64,000 nucleotides of DNA from Leuctra nigra (lineage: Eukaryota; Arthropoda; Insecta; Plecoptera; Leuctridae), in contig OW203766.1 in assembly GCA_934045905.1 (NCBI GenBank), forward strand, positions 14,502,309 to 14,566,308, in the 5' to 3' direction. The number at the start of each line of letters is the position of its first letter. The first letter of the stretch is position 1. Shown one piece after another: positions 59,601 to 62,850 of this stretch. A program made the position numbers and the translations under genes. The notes beneath the pieces were generated by a model. It was not told where the DNA came from. It ran no database searches and saw only the letters and a list, made by a program, of their open reading frames with translations.

Positions 59601-60398
59601 GTACTATTCCTAGTCCCGTCAGAGCTACTGATCAATAATTATTCAAGAGTTACGTTAGACTATGTAAACAATGCTCTGCCACTTACCATAAAGGGATGTA
59701 TTGGTAAGTCCTTGAAAAGTTCAGTAGAGAAGACAGACTCTGTGACCGGTTTCACCGCCCTACTGGCGAACGAAGGAATTTCCGGATTGTTATTAAATAA
59801 CGACGACGTTACTCCGAAAGATTTGGCACTTTTCGTTGAATTATGATGATCTCTCTCCAATTCAGGACCTTCTTCATTCTCGAATGTCACGGTCTCAACT
59901 GCTTTGCTTTTCCGAGGTAAACCCAACCCTCGAATATGAGGTTTTGAACTAGGACTTTGCTTTGGACCGGTCTGGGATTTGAATCTTTTTGCTGATTGTG
60001 GACTGCTCTCTGCATCATCATCACCATCACTCTCGAAGGACACGGTTTTATCTACAGACTTTAAGTTTGATTTGCCTACACTTGAACTACTTGTCGCATG
60101 GTAATTTTGCGTCGACTTTTTGTATGAACCTTTTGATGTTACATTAATTGAAAGGCCCGTATTTTTTCGTGTCACAAACTTTGGCTGTTCGACGGATGAA
60201 TTTCTTACTGCTTTTCTTTTATTTCCACGCCGTTTTGCCTGAAAAAGAAACAATGTCAATATATTTTAGAGGTTATGTCAGATGTTAAATAATTTATTTC
60301 ACGTCAATAATAACAGTTAATCTTACCTTTTTACTGTCTCCTCCTTCGGGTGTTGAATATGATATATTAAGACTTATATCATTACTTTCTTGTTCCAT
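23530..60398 (-). CDS. DDX31: DDX31/Dbp7-type DEAD-box ATP-dependent RNA helicase, 10 coding exons
   Basis: Coding exons, in order on the minus strand: 60398-60327, 60238-59687, 59339-59073, 58420-58200, 57590-57290, 56485-56288, 44169-43909, 43338-43239, 29812-29641, 23677-23530. All junctions are GT/AG and phases match throughout, giving 763 aa plus stop. Seen in the protein: Q-motif region near 225, SQTGSGKT 242-249, PTREL 280-284, GG 309-310, TPGR 330-333, DEAD 355-358, SAT 406-408, LVFFAT 479-484, DVAARGLD 538-545, HRVGRT 566-571, then a DUF4217-type tail ([13 protein letters not shown]) and SEYSSG near the C-terminus, as in metazoan DDX31. Known for the family: a nucleolar helicase in 60S ribosomal subunit assembly. 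The basic N-terminal 200 residues fit nucleolar targeting (inference). Introns 6 and 8 host two opposite-strand genes. Exons 7 and 9 abut boundary-spanning minisatellites. No cDNA was available, and UTRs are not defined. Confidence 0.93.
24026..24174. mobile_element. PIF/Harbinger-like MITE, 149 bp (TAA flanks)
   Basis: AGCCGGGTCCACATAGA and CTATGTGGACCCAGCT are inverted. TAA is duplicated at both sides. Inner arms TTTTTGCG..GCAAAAA and CCAATCAC/GTGATTGG also pair. Confidence 0.7.
24492..24644. mobile_element. PIF/Harbinger-like MITE, 153 bp (TAA flanks)
   Basis: GGCCCGGTTGTACAATGTCC and GGACATGGTGCAACCGGGCC are inverted, and TAA lies on each side. Such GGCCCGGTTG ends are typical of insect Harbinger-type MITEs. 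Confidence 0.75.
25444..26440. repeat. Host repeat of ~65-bp units, split by the TTAA element
   Basis: Variants of TGCTAAATTTTAA..GTTGAT(A)GAACTATATTGCCATGGCAACAAAGTTTTTCAATACTC recur about seven times, three left and four right of the insertion. The outer ends GGGCCAGTTTTTCAAT and ATTGAAAAACCGG are inverted, so the whole is probably an older MITE with internal tandem repeats. Confidence 0.7.
25598..26224. mobile_element. TTAA-flanked MITE (piggyBac-like), 627 bp
   Basis: Termini GGTGGCTGTATATCACGTGA and TCACGTGATATACAGCCACC are perfect 20-bp inverted repeats. TTAA lies at 25594-25597 and 26225-26228. It interrupts a second repeat. Frames inside it carry no transposase signature. Confidence 0.85.
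26813..27046. mobile_element. MITE family C copy
   Basis: CTGTACCTCAGAGGTAGAAG at the left and TTCTACGTGTGAGGTACAG at the right, with GATGTCCATTT / AAATGGACATC just inside. Confidence 0.72.
28299..28498. mobile_element. MITE family C copy
   Basis: ATCTGTACCCCAGAGGTAAA at the left and TTCTACCTCTGCGGTACAGA at the right; GGGCGGAAGT / ACTTCCGCC pair. Confidence 0.75.
28880..29720 (-). repeat. ~101-bp boundary-spanning tandem array: DDX31 exon 9 end + splice donor, about 8 copies
   Basis: Minus-strand donor copies (GTAGGY; plus-strand hexamer starts 29635 real, then 29524, 29423, 29321, 29220, 29118, 29017, 28916) are spaced 101-102 bp. One spacing is 111 bp because of a 10-bp insert. Each unit encodes ALRDPPTSI(S/N)-like residues, then the donor and about 30 bp of intron. 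The unit junction shares CGAGGTGGAGG with the true exon. Confidence 0.92.
29641..29812 (-). CDS. DDX31: DDX31 exon 9 (DUF4217-type C-terminal domain)
   Basis: It encodes [20 protein letters not shown] and [15 protein letters not shown], the hallmark tail shared by DDX31/Dbp7 proteins. The acceptor is tgtcctcag and the donor AG|gtaggt; the exon enters in phase 1 and leaves in phase 2. If the donor is not used, an in-frame TAG follows at once. The 3' end of this exon and its donor seed the ~101-bp array at 28880-29640. Confidence 0.92.
29838..30450. repeat. Dispersed repeat family Q, copy 1 (DDX31 intron 8)
   Basis: TAGGAAAACGCTCAGTGTAA..GCGTTGATGA at the left, ATAACGACAGATTAG in the middle, TCAGATCGATTGGTTGTGCG and CCTGGGCAGTGCAGGCAAAA at the right. 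Copies also lie at 38755-38990, 45500-45835 and 48077-49010. Confidence 0.65.
30475..31212 (+). other. Probable promoter/5' flank of the LRR-like gene
   Basis: A CpG-rich island (about 30480-30670) in AT-rich surroundings includes CACGTG at 30599 and precedes the first LRR exon by about 550 bp. No TATA box or initiator was identified, so the role is inferred from position and base composition. Confidence 0.25.
31213..31494 (+). CDS. LRR-like gene exon 1
   Basis: It encodes [17 protein letters not shown] and on to NVSLQQLK (94 codons), followed by the donor gtagac, phase 0. GC content is far above the flanking sequence, which supports coding. Confidence 0.68.
31213..33720 (+). CDS. Leucine-rich (LRR/F-box-like) protein, 3 exons, nested in DDX31 intron 8
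   Basis: Exons 31213-31494, 32357-32626 and 33088-33720 join in phase 0 with GT/AG sites to give about 394 aa. The middle and C-terminal parts show irregular leucine-rich units ([63 protein letters not shown]), typical of F-box/LRR-type scaffolds. The N-terminal [15 protein letters not shown] could be a degenerate F-box helix, but I cannot confirm that. No signal peptide or membrane segment is evident. It is transcribed against the host DDX31 gene. Intron 1 is largely a minisatellite made of copies of the exon 2 acceptor. A start at the in-frame ATG 31348 is possible. Its function is unknown; substrate-adaptor activity would be inference. Confidence 0.72.
31682..31886. mobile_element. MITE family M copy in LRR-gene intron 1
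   Basis: ACGGTATTCGAAAGAAACGG at the left and CCAATCCGTTTCGATTAATA at the right, with the family centre TAGATGAGATCTGATTTCAT. Confidence 0.75.
31937..32360 (+). repeat. 57-bp boundary-spanning tandem array: LRR-gene intron 1 end + exon 2 start, 8 copies
   Basis: The motif ccccaccgacag/ctccc recurs with AG ending at 31956, 32015, 32072, 32127, 32184, 32242, 32299 and 32356 (the true site); spacings are 55-59, mostly 57. Most units carry the first codons of exon 2 (LPSIAYNV) and then ccccgctaa, an in-frame TAA. Confidence 0.92.
32357..32626 (+). CDS. LRR-like gene exon 2
   Basis: Its acceptor ccccaccgacag is the last of eight near-identical copies. It encodes [20 protein letters not shown] and on to CTPTKAQNM (90 codons), then the strong donor gtaaga, phase 0. 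Confidence 0.72.
33088..33720 (+). CDS. LRR-like gene exon 3 and stop
   Basis: The acceptor cctggccttccag follows a pyrimidine-rich tract. It is the candidate that keeps phase 0 from exon 2, whereas two other nearby 'cag' sites do not. It encodes [20 protein letters not shown] and on to GELHYVVQ, stop TGA at 33718-33720. Confidence 0.72.
   Translation: MVHILEELVHLEEVSSSWDITATMLKKIVHRLSLRTLHLQYAAPEDLDVVLDLCPNLRDLSIYSYGPHANVASRKVAILTKLAANSHGITQLRLANFQRTGGENTTISSKGVVMVDMDTHPTLQLDRYSVQGHGPREASGIKYPVGDLAIELSTANEGTIALAKRCLKKTPRLAMFDFEMEVCYNSSDDVDDRLLKEFRDVIGELHYVVQ
33835..33840 (+). promoter_or_regulatory. Poly(A) signal of the LRR-like gene
   Basis: AATAAA about 115 nt after the stop codon, with a second AATAAA-type hexamer some 25 nt further on. 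Confidence 0.55.
34892..35133. mobile_element. MITE family C copy
   Basis: CTGTACCTCAGAGGTAGAAG at the left. The right end is decayed (GGACTTCTCCGTGATATACAG). The interior CCAATATAACTGTATTTTTT matches other copies. Confidence 0.7.
36497..37170. repeat. ~75-bp direct repeats flanking an inverted-repeat element
   Basis: Blocks at about 36498-36570 and 37089-37167 share AACCAAAACATGTGCAAAGA, GCCCGCAGTTA and TTTTTGTCCCCGGTCATTAC. Between them, 36655-36885 is an imperfect palindrome (TAGGGTTATCACTTG against CAAGTGATAACCCTA). Confidence 0.7.
37310..37405 (+). CDS. Orphan exon-like segment, 32 codons (tentative)
   Basis: The acceptor gcacttgcag precedes an open GC-rich stretch ([20 protein letters not shown], then [12 protein letters not shown]), followed by a GAG|gtacac donor-like site, exactly 96 nt in one frame. 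Composition differs sharply from the flanks. No partner exon was found, so it could be an exon of an unseen gene, an exon remnant, or chance. Confidence 0.25.
38106..38615. repeat. Tandem duplication of a ~250-bp unit
   Basis: Two copies (about 38106-38357 and 38358-38615) begin TCTAGTGGAGCGGTCGCTCC and share GCCAGCCAAGTCGTACGG, AAAGTGGCAT, ATCGAGCTATGGCCC-type blocks and an ACAGTGTTTTA end. They are roughly 90% alike by eye. Confidence 0.85.
38681..38990. repeat. Dispersed repeat family Q, copy 2 (partial)
   Basis: CCACAGCCTAAACGGCTGAA then AACTAGGAAAACGCTTTGTG and TATGCGTTTGCAAGTTTCTG. It links the repeat at 1-660 and family Q in one composite. Confidence 0.55.
39356..40330. repeat. 17-bp minisatellite with higher-order structure (DDX31 intron 8)
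   Basis: The core GTTGGTGGAGGTGCCAG repeats singly or doubled. It alternates with GGGTTGTCACAAG(T/A)CAAGTGAATGAT(G/T) spacers to form longer 60-120-bp higher-order units. The 3' end decays after 40190. Confidence 0.9.
41193..41398. mobile_element. MITE family M copy
   Basis: ACGGTATTTGAACGAAACGG at the left and AGCCAATCCGTTTCTTTCGA at the right. The ends are TGTACCAAATTAA / TTAGTTGGGTGCA. Confidence 0.78.
41408..41545. mobile_element. MITE family C partial copy
   Basis: Reverse orientation. It keeps the interior (TTGCCATTTGACATGATGTC, ACAAATATGATTGGATG) and the right end GGACTTCCGGCCTTCTACATT, and has lost the left end. Confidence 0.55.
41556..41740 (+). mobile_element. SINE type 2 copy
   Basis: GCAAGTTAGCTGAGGCGG resembles the A-box head. 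CAGTCGAGATGCAAATGATG, GGTAGGTTCCC and GGCCACTACCGCCTCCTTCC form the body. Confidence 0.65.
42790..43195 (+). mobile_element. GC-rich dispersed repeat, copy 1 (LINE 3'-end-like)
   Basis: It contains GGCGAGCATATGCTCATGTG, GGCTACCCATGCCGGACAGG and CGGGCCGGCCTCCCCCCTCG. It ends GTGCGCAAAATGACCTCG..GCGCCTTTAAACC, then an AT tail. The shared 3' end with variable 5' extent (three copies here) is the pattern of a 5'-truncated retroelement. I cannot name the family. Confidence 0.55.
43239..43338 (-). CDS. DDX31: DDX31 exon 8
   Basis: It encodes [20 protein letters not shown] and on to GMACK, a short helical linker matching the region between motif VI and the DUF4217-type tail in DDX31. Acceptor ctacag, phase 0; donor gtaagc after AAAG, phase 1. 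That matches the CG that opens exon 9. The acceptor junction is duplicated once, 44 bp upstream. Confidence 0.85.
43321..43389 (-). repeat. 44-bp duplication at the intron 7/exon 8 acceptor
   Basis: CACTGT followed four bases later by GGGGGAGCCTGTAGG occurs at 43321-43345 and again at 43365-43389. On the minus strand the duplicated piece is CCTACAG|GCTCCCCC, the exon 8 acceptor and its first bases. Confidence 0.75.
43500..43865. repeat. Degenerate ~33-bp repeats in DDX31 intron 7
   Basis: Variants of GGGATTTTGGATTCAACCAA and AATCAGCCGAAA recur many times with drift. It looks like a decayed minisatellite filling most of the short intron. Confidence 0.6.
43909..44169 (-). CDS. DDX31: DDX31 exon 7 (motifs V and VI), bordered by tandem partial copies of itself
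   Basis: It contains [18 protein letters not shown] (motif V) and [12 protein letters not shown] (motif VI), then [19 protein letters not shown], ending AEAKK before the donor gtgaga. 87 codons, phase 0. The first ~111 nt together with the preceding intron end are repeated in five further upstream copies (44170-44797). Only this copy runs on into the rest of the exon, so it is the functional one. Confidence 0.93.
44059..44797 (-). repeat. 124-bp boundary-spanning tandem array: intron 6 end + DDX31 exon 7 start, 6 copies
   Basis: Copies of the junction (minus-strand exon-like starts at 44790, 44666, 44542, 44418, 44293 and the true 44169) repeat every 124 bp, once 125. Each unit holds ACTAAC (a branch-point-like motif), a short tract, CAG, then about 111 nt encoding motifs V-VI. 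The 44666 copy has CAA instead of CAG. 124 is not a multiple of 3, so reading through successive copies shifts frame. Confidence 0.93.
44822..45155 (+). mobile_element. GC-rich dispersed repeat, copy 2 (more 5'-truncated)
   Basis: It starts within the CTAGCCCCTCCCCAAATTCG part and ends TTGTCGACGCGCCGTTAAAC then AATAATAATCTAATCTAATG, a repetitive tail. It lies immediately upstream, on the DDX31 strand, of the exon 7 array. Confidence 0.55.
45500..45835. repeat. Dispersed repeat family Q, copy 3 (inverted at its right part)
   Basis: ACCGTTTGACCGATCAACTT..AATTTTGCA and, at the end, CTCGCTCATCAACGCGTTAC..AGCGTTTTCCTAGT, the reverse complement of the family Q left end. Confidence 0.55.
46047..46263. 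mobile_element. MITE family M copy with near-perfect long terminal inverted repeats
   Basis: TACACTCAAACCAATAAAAA and the right-end reverse complement match almost perfectly for about 45 bp. This is the best-preserved copy and defines the family terminus TACACTCAA. Confidence 0.85.
47821..47852. other. GC-rich hairpin
   Basis: GGGGGCCCTCCTCGAGGGGG and CCCC form an almost perfect stem around CCTCGAGG in an otherwise AT-rich part of DDX31 intron 6. No function is apparent. Confidence 0.45.
48077..49010. repeat. Dispersed repeat family Q, copy 4 (longest) with A-rich simple repeat
   Basis: AACTAGGAAAACGCTCTGTG at the left, ATAACGACAGATTAGAGTG in the middle, GATCGATTGGTTGTGCGGTT and GGGCAGTGCAGGC at the right. 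Then (CAAA)n/(A)n at 48900-48956 and a GAGTACCGTGGTGACGCTCG end. Open frames across it are shadows of the A/T runs. Confidence 0.6.
49240..49480. mobile_element. MITE family M copy upstream of the ankyrin gene
   Basis: TACACCCAACAAATCATAAA at the left and CATTTGTTGAGTGTA at the right. An extra internal hairpin (ACTACAAGTAGT..ACTACTTGTAG) lengthens it. It ends about 570 bp before the ankyrin ATG. Confidence 0.75.
49981..49989 (+). promoter_or_regulatory. Candidate 3' splice site in the 5' UTR of the ankyrin gene
   Basis: TGTTTCCAG lies 64 nt before the start codon after a pyrimidine-rich run. It would allow a non-coding first exon upstream. No matching donor was pinned down. Confidence 0.3.
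50048..50068 (+). promoter_or_regulatory. Short upstream ORF overlapping the ankyrin start codon
   Basis: An ATG five bases before the main start opens a six-codon frame (MTWKES, then TGA) that overlaps the main ATG. Both ATGs have a purine at -3, so ribosomes would have to choose between them. Confidence 0.5.
50053..52956 (+). CDS. Ankyrin-repeat protein, 967 aa, single coding exon, nested in DDX31 intron 6
   Basis: One uninterrupted reading frame. After an acidic/basic N-terminus (residues 1-28) come about 28 ankyrin repeats to the very end. The first two and last repeats are near-canonical ([32 protein letters not shown]). The internal ones are 34 aa (102 bp), with TLQH where TPLH is usual, the body GSL(D/N/E)VLKYLV, and an extra residue in EHNADL. 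Two internal repeats are 33 aa. There is no kinase, ion-channel, SOCS or DEATH domain, signal peptide or membrane segment. The likely role is protein binding, partner unknown. It lies on the strand opposite to DDX31. The start ATG has G at -3 and +4. An AATAAA lies about 200 nt after the stop. It is intact, with no frameshift, so a recent pseudogene is unlikely. A retrogene or laterally acquired origin is possible but unproven. Confidence 0.88.
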   Translation: MEGELKQVETPSTGQDVEEEERKQKSNNHQLLAATQEGSLNEIKHLLDHGGQLTTRDKGGHTLLHIAAKRGDLGIVRYLIAQGADIAEKNNDGSTLQHFACEGDSLEVLKYLVLEHNADLRVTNNDGDTLQHFACSGGSLEVLKYLILEHNVDLKVTNNDGDTLQHYGCANGSLDVLKYLVLEHNVDLKVTNNDGDSLQHSACAKCSLNVLKYLVIEHSADLKVTDVDGNTLQHRSCAKGSLNVLKYLVNEQNVDLRAVNNAGDTLQHLACAGGSLDVLKYLVNDHNVDLTVTSNAGSTIQHFASARGSLEVLKYLVNEHNADLRVTSKAGGTLQHFACAGGSLEVLKYLVLEHNADLKVRNCDGSTLQHVSCADSSLNVLKYLVLEHNVDLKVRNNDGTTLQHVACAKGSIEVLKYLVNEHNADLTVTSNAGGTLQHFACAKGSLNVLKYLVVEHSVDLTVTSNAGDTLQHLACAGGSLNVLKYLVLEHNAKTSVTNNNGGTLQHFACAGGSLDVLKYLVREHNADLKVTNNYRSTLQHFACEKGSLDVLKYLVCEHNADLNVTNIDGSTLQHFACAKGSLDVLKYLVLERNADLRVLNFDGSTLQHFACVKGSLNVLKYLVNEHNVDLKVTNYDQSTLQHFACAGGSLDVLKYLVNEHNADLTVTSSDGDTLQHLACLAGWLNVLKYLVVEHKADLTVTCKNGSTLQHYSCVGRSLNVLKYLVAEHNADLKVMCKNRATLQHFACSGGSLNVLKYLVEHNADLRVTDNKGRTLQHYACEEGSLEVLKYLVVDHNADLKVPDYRRKTLQQCACTGGSLKVLKFLVEHNADLSVIDSRTGKTLQHYACEGGSLKVLKYLLVEHNCDSKVTDKKGMTLQHYACERDLLKVLIYLVQEHNADLSVTSNDGSTLQHVACIQGSLDVLKYLVHVHNADLRVKNKKGDTLLHCALENGCLFVSAYLVEHGAI
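53154..53159 (+). promoter_or_regulatory. Poly(A) signal of the ankyrin gene
   Basis: AATAAA about 200 nt downstream of the ankyrin stop codon at 52954-52956. Confidence 0.55.
53665..55440. mobile_element. Palindromic MITE family P, copy 3 (split by a hAT-like insertion)
   Basis: The left part 53665-53779 (CCATAAAAAAACCAGCCAAG, GAACTGAAAAGTGGTGACATC) and right part 55261-55440 (CCTTGGTGCATC, TTTTCAGTGCTGA) correspond to family P. The 1.48 kb hAT-like element lies between them. Confidence 0.65.
53780..55260. mobile_element. hAT-like non-autonomous element, 1.48 kb, nested in a palindromic MITE
   Basis: Termini CAGGGTTGGGTCA and TGACCCAACCCTG are perfect inverted repeats. The 8-bp flanks AAAAAAAT (53772-53779, 55261-55268) match, though they are low-complexity. 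Subterminal arrays of TATTCTACGCGTA/GTAGAATAT occur at both ends. No transposase was recognised inside. Confidence 0.82.
55971..56128 (+). mobile_element. tRNA-derived SINE with poly(A) end (SINE type 1)
   Basis: 55974-56045 folds like a tRNA: acceptor GTCCCGA/TCGGGGT, A-box TAGCTTAATGG, T-arm CTGGGTTCGATTCCCAG. The anticodon loop (CCGGAAA) lacks U33 and one stem pair is mismatched. A ~75-bp unrelated body and a run of A follow, so I read it as a SINE rather than a working tRNA. It lies in DDX31 intron 6, just 3' of exon 6. Confidence 0.7.
56288..56485 (-). CDS. DDX31: DDX31 exon 6 (motif IV, LHGSM)
   Basis: It contains [15 protein letters not shown] (motif IV region), [15 protein letters not shown] and GVLLCT, the residues that lead directly into motif V in exon 7. 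The acceptor is tgcag and the donor gtaaga; both are phase 0. A PIF/Harbinger-like MITE starts about 40 bp upstream of its acceptor. Confidence 0.94.
56527..56737. mobile_element. PIF/Harbinger-like MITE, 211 bp (TAA flanks), in DDX31 intron 5
   Basis: GGGCTGGTATTACCAACT and AGTTGGTAACACCAGCTC are inverted with TAA on both sides. It sits about 40 bp upstream of the exon 6 acceptor on the gene's strand, yet the acceptor remains intact. Confidence 0.72.
57098..57222. mobile_element. Short MITE related to the 25.4-26.4 kb repeat, in DDX31 intron 5
   Basis: GGGTCGGTCTTTCAATGCTCTG and CAGAGTAGTGAAAAACTGGCCC are imperfect inverted ends. They resemble the GGGCCAGTTTTTCAAT end at 25446. Confidence 0.5.
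57290..57590 (-). CDS. DDX31: DDX31 exon 5 (SAT motif and inter-domain linker)
   Basis: It completes codon 371 and contains [20 protein letters not shown] (motif III), then an acidic insert ([11 protein letters not shown]), then the start of RecA domain 2 ([20 protein letters not shown]). The donor is gtgaga after ACG, phase 0. Confidence 0.93.
58200..58420 (-). CDS. DDX31: DDX31 exon 4 (GG, TPGR and DEAD motifs)
   Basis: It begins [20 protein letters not shown], a DDX31-specific signature, followed by TPGRILDHV and [17 protein letters not shown]. The acceptor is cttctcccag and the donor gtatgt; the exon ends in phase 2. Residues 298-370 plus part of 371. Confidence 0.95.
59073..59339 (-). 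CDS. DDX31: DDX31 exon 3 (Q motif, Walker A, motif Ia)
   Basis: It holds TTVQQKAIP (Q motif), [18 protein letters not shown] (motif I) and [12 protein letters not shown] (motif Ia). The acceptor is tctctag and the donor gtgagg; both are phase 0. Residues 209-297. Confidence 0.95.
59455..59620 (-). mobile_element. SINE type 2 copy inside DDX31 intron 2
   Basis: The minus strand has GGTTCGAATCCTGC (B-box), GAGAGGCAAATGATGGGAAG and GGCCATGACCACACTTCC. The host intron is only 347 bp, so the SINE makes up about half of it. Confidence 0.68.
59687..60238 (-). CDS. DDX31: DDX31 exon 2 (basic N-terminal extension, residues 25-208)
   Basis: The acceptor tttctttttcag precedes [10 protein letters not shown], and the donor gtaagt follows HPFM; both are phase 0. 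The stretch is rich in K, R and S (PKSKAVETV and [12 protein letters not shown] low-complexity segments), as expected for the poorly conserved N-terminal arm of DDX31 proteins. It ends in [10 protein letters not shown], the start of the Q-motif region. Intron 2 after it carries a SINE copy. Confidence 0.88.
60327..60398 (-). CDS. DDX31: DDX31 exon 1 (start codon, residues 1-24)
   Basis: It encodes an acidic, serine-rich start ([10 protein letters not shown]) and ends GACAGTAAAAAG before the donor gtaaga, phase 0. The start was chosen because it is the first ATG in the frame that joins exon 2. The following intron is only 88 bp. Confidence 0.8.
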
Positions 60399-62189
60399 TA
60401 TAATAAGAACTACACTCTAAATACTTAATGAATTAAAGTTTATTTATACCTACTCGCACATGTCCCGAGTGTAAAGATGCCAGCTGCTCGTTCGACTTCT
60501 TTACCGGCCCAGCGAGTCTAAAAGCCGGTGGGGGCAGCACTTGCTGACACCGATCGATAAACGTGGGATATTTGAATAGGTAAGGAATGATTTTCATTTA
60601 TTACAGAAAATAGAACTTATTGCTTTATTTGAGCGAATATCTTGCTGAAAATAATAATTACCATGAGCCTAATCATGTAACATTAAAATTCACTATTCTC
60701 TGTACACCGGTCTTGTAATTTTTAATAGAATAACTGAATTGAATGATGTATTTTTAGGAGTGCAATGTATTAACGTATCAATAACTATTATGTAAAAGCC
60801 TTGAGGAATGTATTATCGTGTATTAAAAAGTCATACAGTGGAATCACACATACAGATAATAATCTTCAATATTACGGAGAGGAAAGGATGGGAGGTGGCA
60901 CAACGGGCAAGAAATCAGAGCCGCATAATGAGGATTCACTTATGAGATTCTGTATGAACTTTTTAAAAATATTTATTTAGTTATTTGGAACACTTTAGTT
61001 GCCAATTCATGTTTAGATTTCATTTCAATTTAAATTGTTTTATTTTGTATAAGTTATGTAAGTAATTTAAGATTTTATAATATATTTTGATATAATTTAT
61101 TTTGAATGAACTGGAAATACCTAAAGCCCCCTTATTTTTGCATTGCGGAGTAAGCTTTATAGAAATGTAATATATACGATTAAAATCGTGCATTTCAGTA
61201 ACTATGTCATTATATCTCACACAAATGCCATACTTTTGGGGGGGGGGGGGGGGGGGGCAGAAAATTGCTCCCGAGCAGCATAATAATGGGGAGGGGAGGG
61301 GGAGAGGTTGGCTTTGGAGACTCACTATACGATATTTTTTTAGATAAAATTTTAAATTGTATTTTGTACCTTCCCTATTCTGCCCCATCGAAATTATTTC
61401 TGTCGCCGCCCCGCCACTGATGTCATGTCACGGGTTCCGCATCCCTGCACCGCAGCGAGCCGCCACTGCTCCCAGCTGGGAGTAATCTCCCTACGCAATG
61501 CGTGTAGTCAAGGTCAATGTCAATCAAACTATAACACGTACTAATTCTAGCCCCAGCTGACTGGTGAGACACTGGCGCAGTCAGTCTAGTTTGGTCTAGC
61601 TGTAGAGCCATTGGCTACAGACTAGAAGAGAGTGAGTTTAAACTAGAAAACATTCGCCAACGTCCTCATTTCTCTTCACCTCTCGCAGTTTAGTTATAGT
61701 TTAGACGTGGCCAGCATCTAACGTTGGTCTAGCAACATTGGATTACATCGGTCTTCGAATATCTTCAGGTATCGTATTCGTTTCGTATCGCCTTTTGTAT
61801 CGTACTTGTTAGTAAACATCGCGTAGGCATTTTGATGTTTTCATGAATACCTTTTTTCTCTCTGCCTGGCTGCCCTTGCAAGGAACAGCTGCGGCTGAAA
61901 GCGGGACGGTTTGAATTCTAACACGCGATTTGAAATGAGAGATGTCACATGGTACACGTATAATTTTTCAACTTGACCGTTTTAGCTGCAGTGGTAGAAC
62001 GCATAGATTGACTCGAGTCTAATTGGGTAATTACTGCTTTCCAAACAAAATTAAATTGCCGTGAATTTGCATTGGATGGAACACTGTTCATAATTTAGTT
62101 CACGTGCTTTCTTCCCGTTGAAAGCTCGGTTGAAAGTGTAAACACAATGTGATCAAAACATTGAGATCGAAGTACACACTGTCTACTCT
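60399..62189. other. DDX31 upstream region; no other gene recognised
   Basis: The first 150 bp upstream of the DDX31 ATG is locally GC-richer (CCGGCCCAGCGAGTC at 60505), with ATCGAT at 60551, compatible with a TATA-less promoter. Further out are the 20-G run and AT-rich sequence. Confidence 0.35.
61238..61257 (+). repeat. Poly(G) tract (20)
   Basis: The longest G/C homopolymer here. It is followed by AGGGGAGGGGGAG purine sequence at 61290, and together the two make a strong potential G-quadruplex strand. Confidence 0.9.
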
Positions 62190-62197
62190 GTCTAGCC

Positions 62198-62680
62198 CAG
62201 TGGCGGCTATTACAGTGTGCAAGGTGTGACAATTGCACACCTGATCATCCAAGAAAATTATTAAAAATTGCTTCCGTTTAGTAAAAATTGTAGGCAAGCT
62301 ACGATGCAGTGTATGCGTGGGTGTGAATCTTACTGTGTATGATTTATGCTTACAGATATATTGACAGGTAAGACCATTAAAATGTAATTCAGAAATTCTT
62401 ACATTTCACAATGTGACCATTGAGGCTGCTCCCACCAAATGTAACAAACAATCGCCTATAAGTAATCCAGGAAGTAGGAAGTTAAATGTTTTGTCTAATA
62501 ATTTTGCTCTCCAAAACACGTAAAAATGCATCAATTTCAAACTAGATACAAAAAAATCCGGGGCTATGCGCCCCGGACCCGCATGTGCTGGGGGGCCCTT
62601 CCCCCAGACCCCCATTGTACTTTCTTCTACGTCCTCCTATGAAATTGCACACCTGTTGTAAAGCCAAATAGCCGCCACTG
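62198..62680. mobile_element. hAT-like non-autonomous element, 483 bp, with 8-bp target duplication
   Basis: Ends CAGTGGCGGCTATT and AATAGCCGCCACTG are inverted, and adjoining sequences (TTGCACACCTG) repeat at both ends. The flanks carry GTCTAGCC at 62190-62197 and 62681-62688, a perfect 8-bp duplication. Confidence 0.9.
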
Positions 62681-62696
62681 GTCTAGCCGTTTCAAC

Positions 62697-62850
62697 TGTT
62701 TCGTCTGCTCATCTATTTACTTCGGAAAGATGCAGCGAGCGGAGTCGGCGTTTCACTTCAACTGTTGGTCTGTTTTTCTATTTAGGTACTTCGGAATGAT
62801 ACAGCGAGCGGAGTAAGCGTTTCACTTCAACTGTTTCGTCTGTTTTTCTA
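62697..62850. repeat. Tandem duplication, ~70-bp unit
   Basis: GATGCAGCGAGCGGAGT..GCGTTTCACTTCAACTG is present twice, with a partial third start (TTTCGTCTGTTTTTCTATG). It lies immediately 3' of the hAT-like element. Confidence 0.7.
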
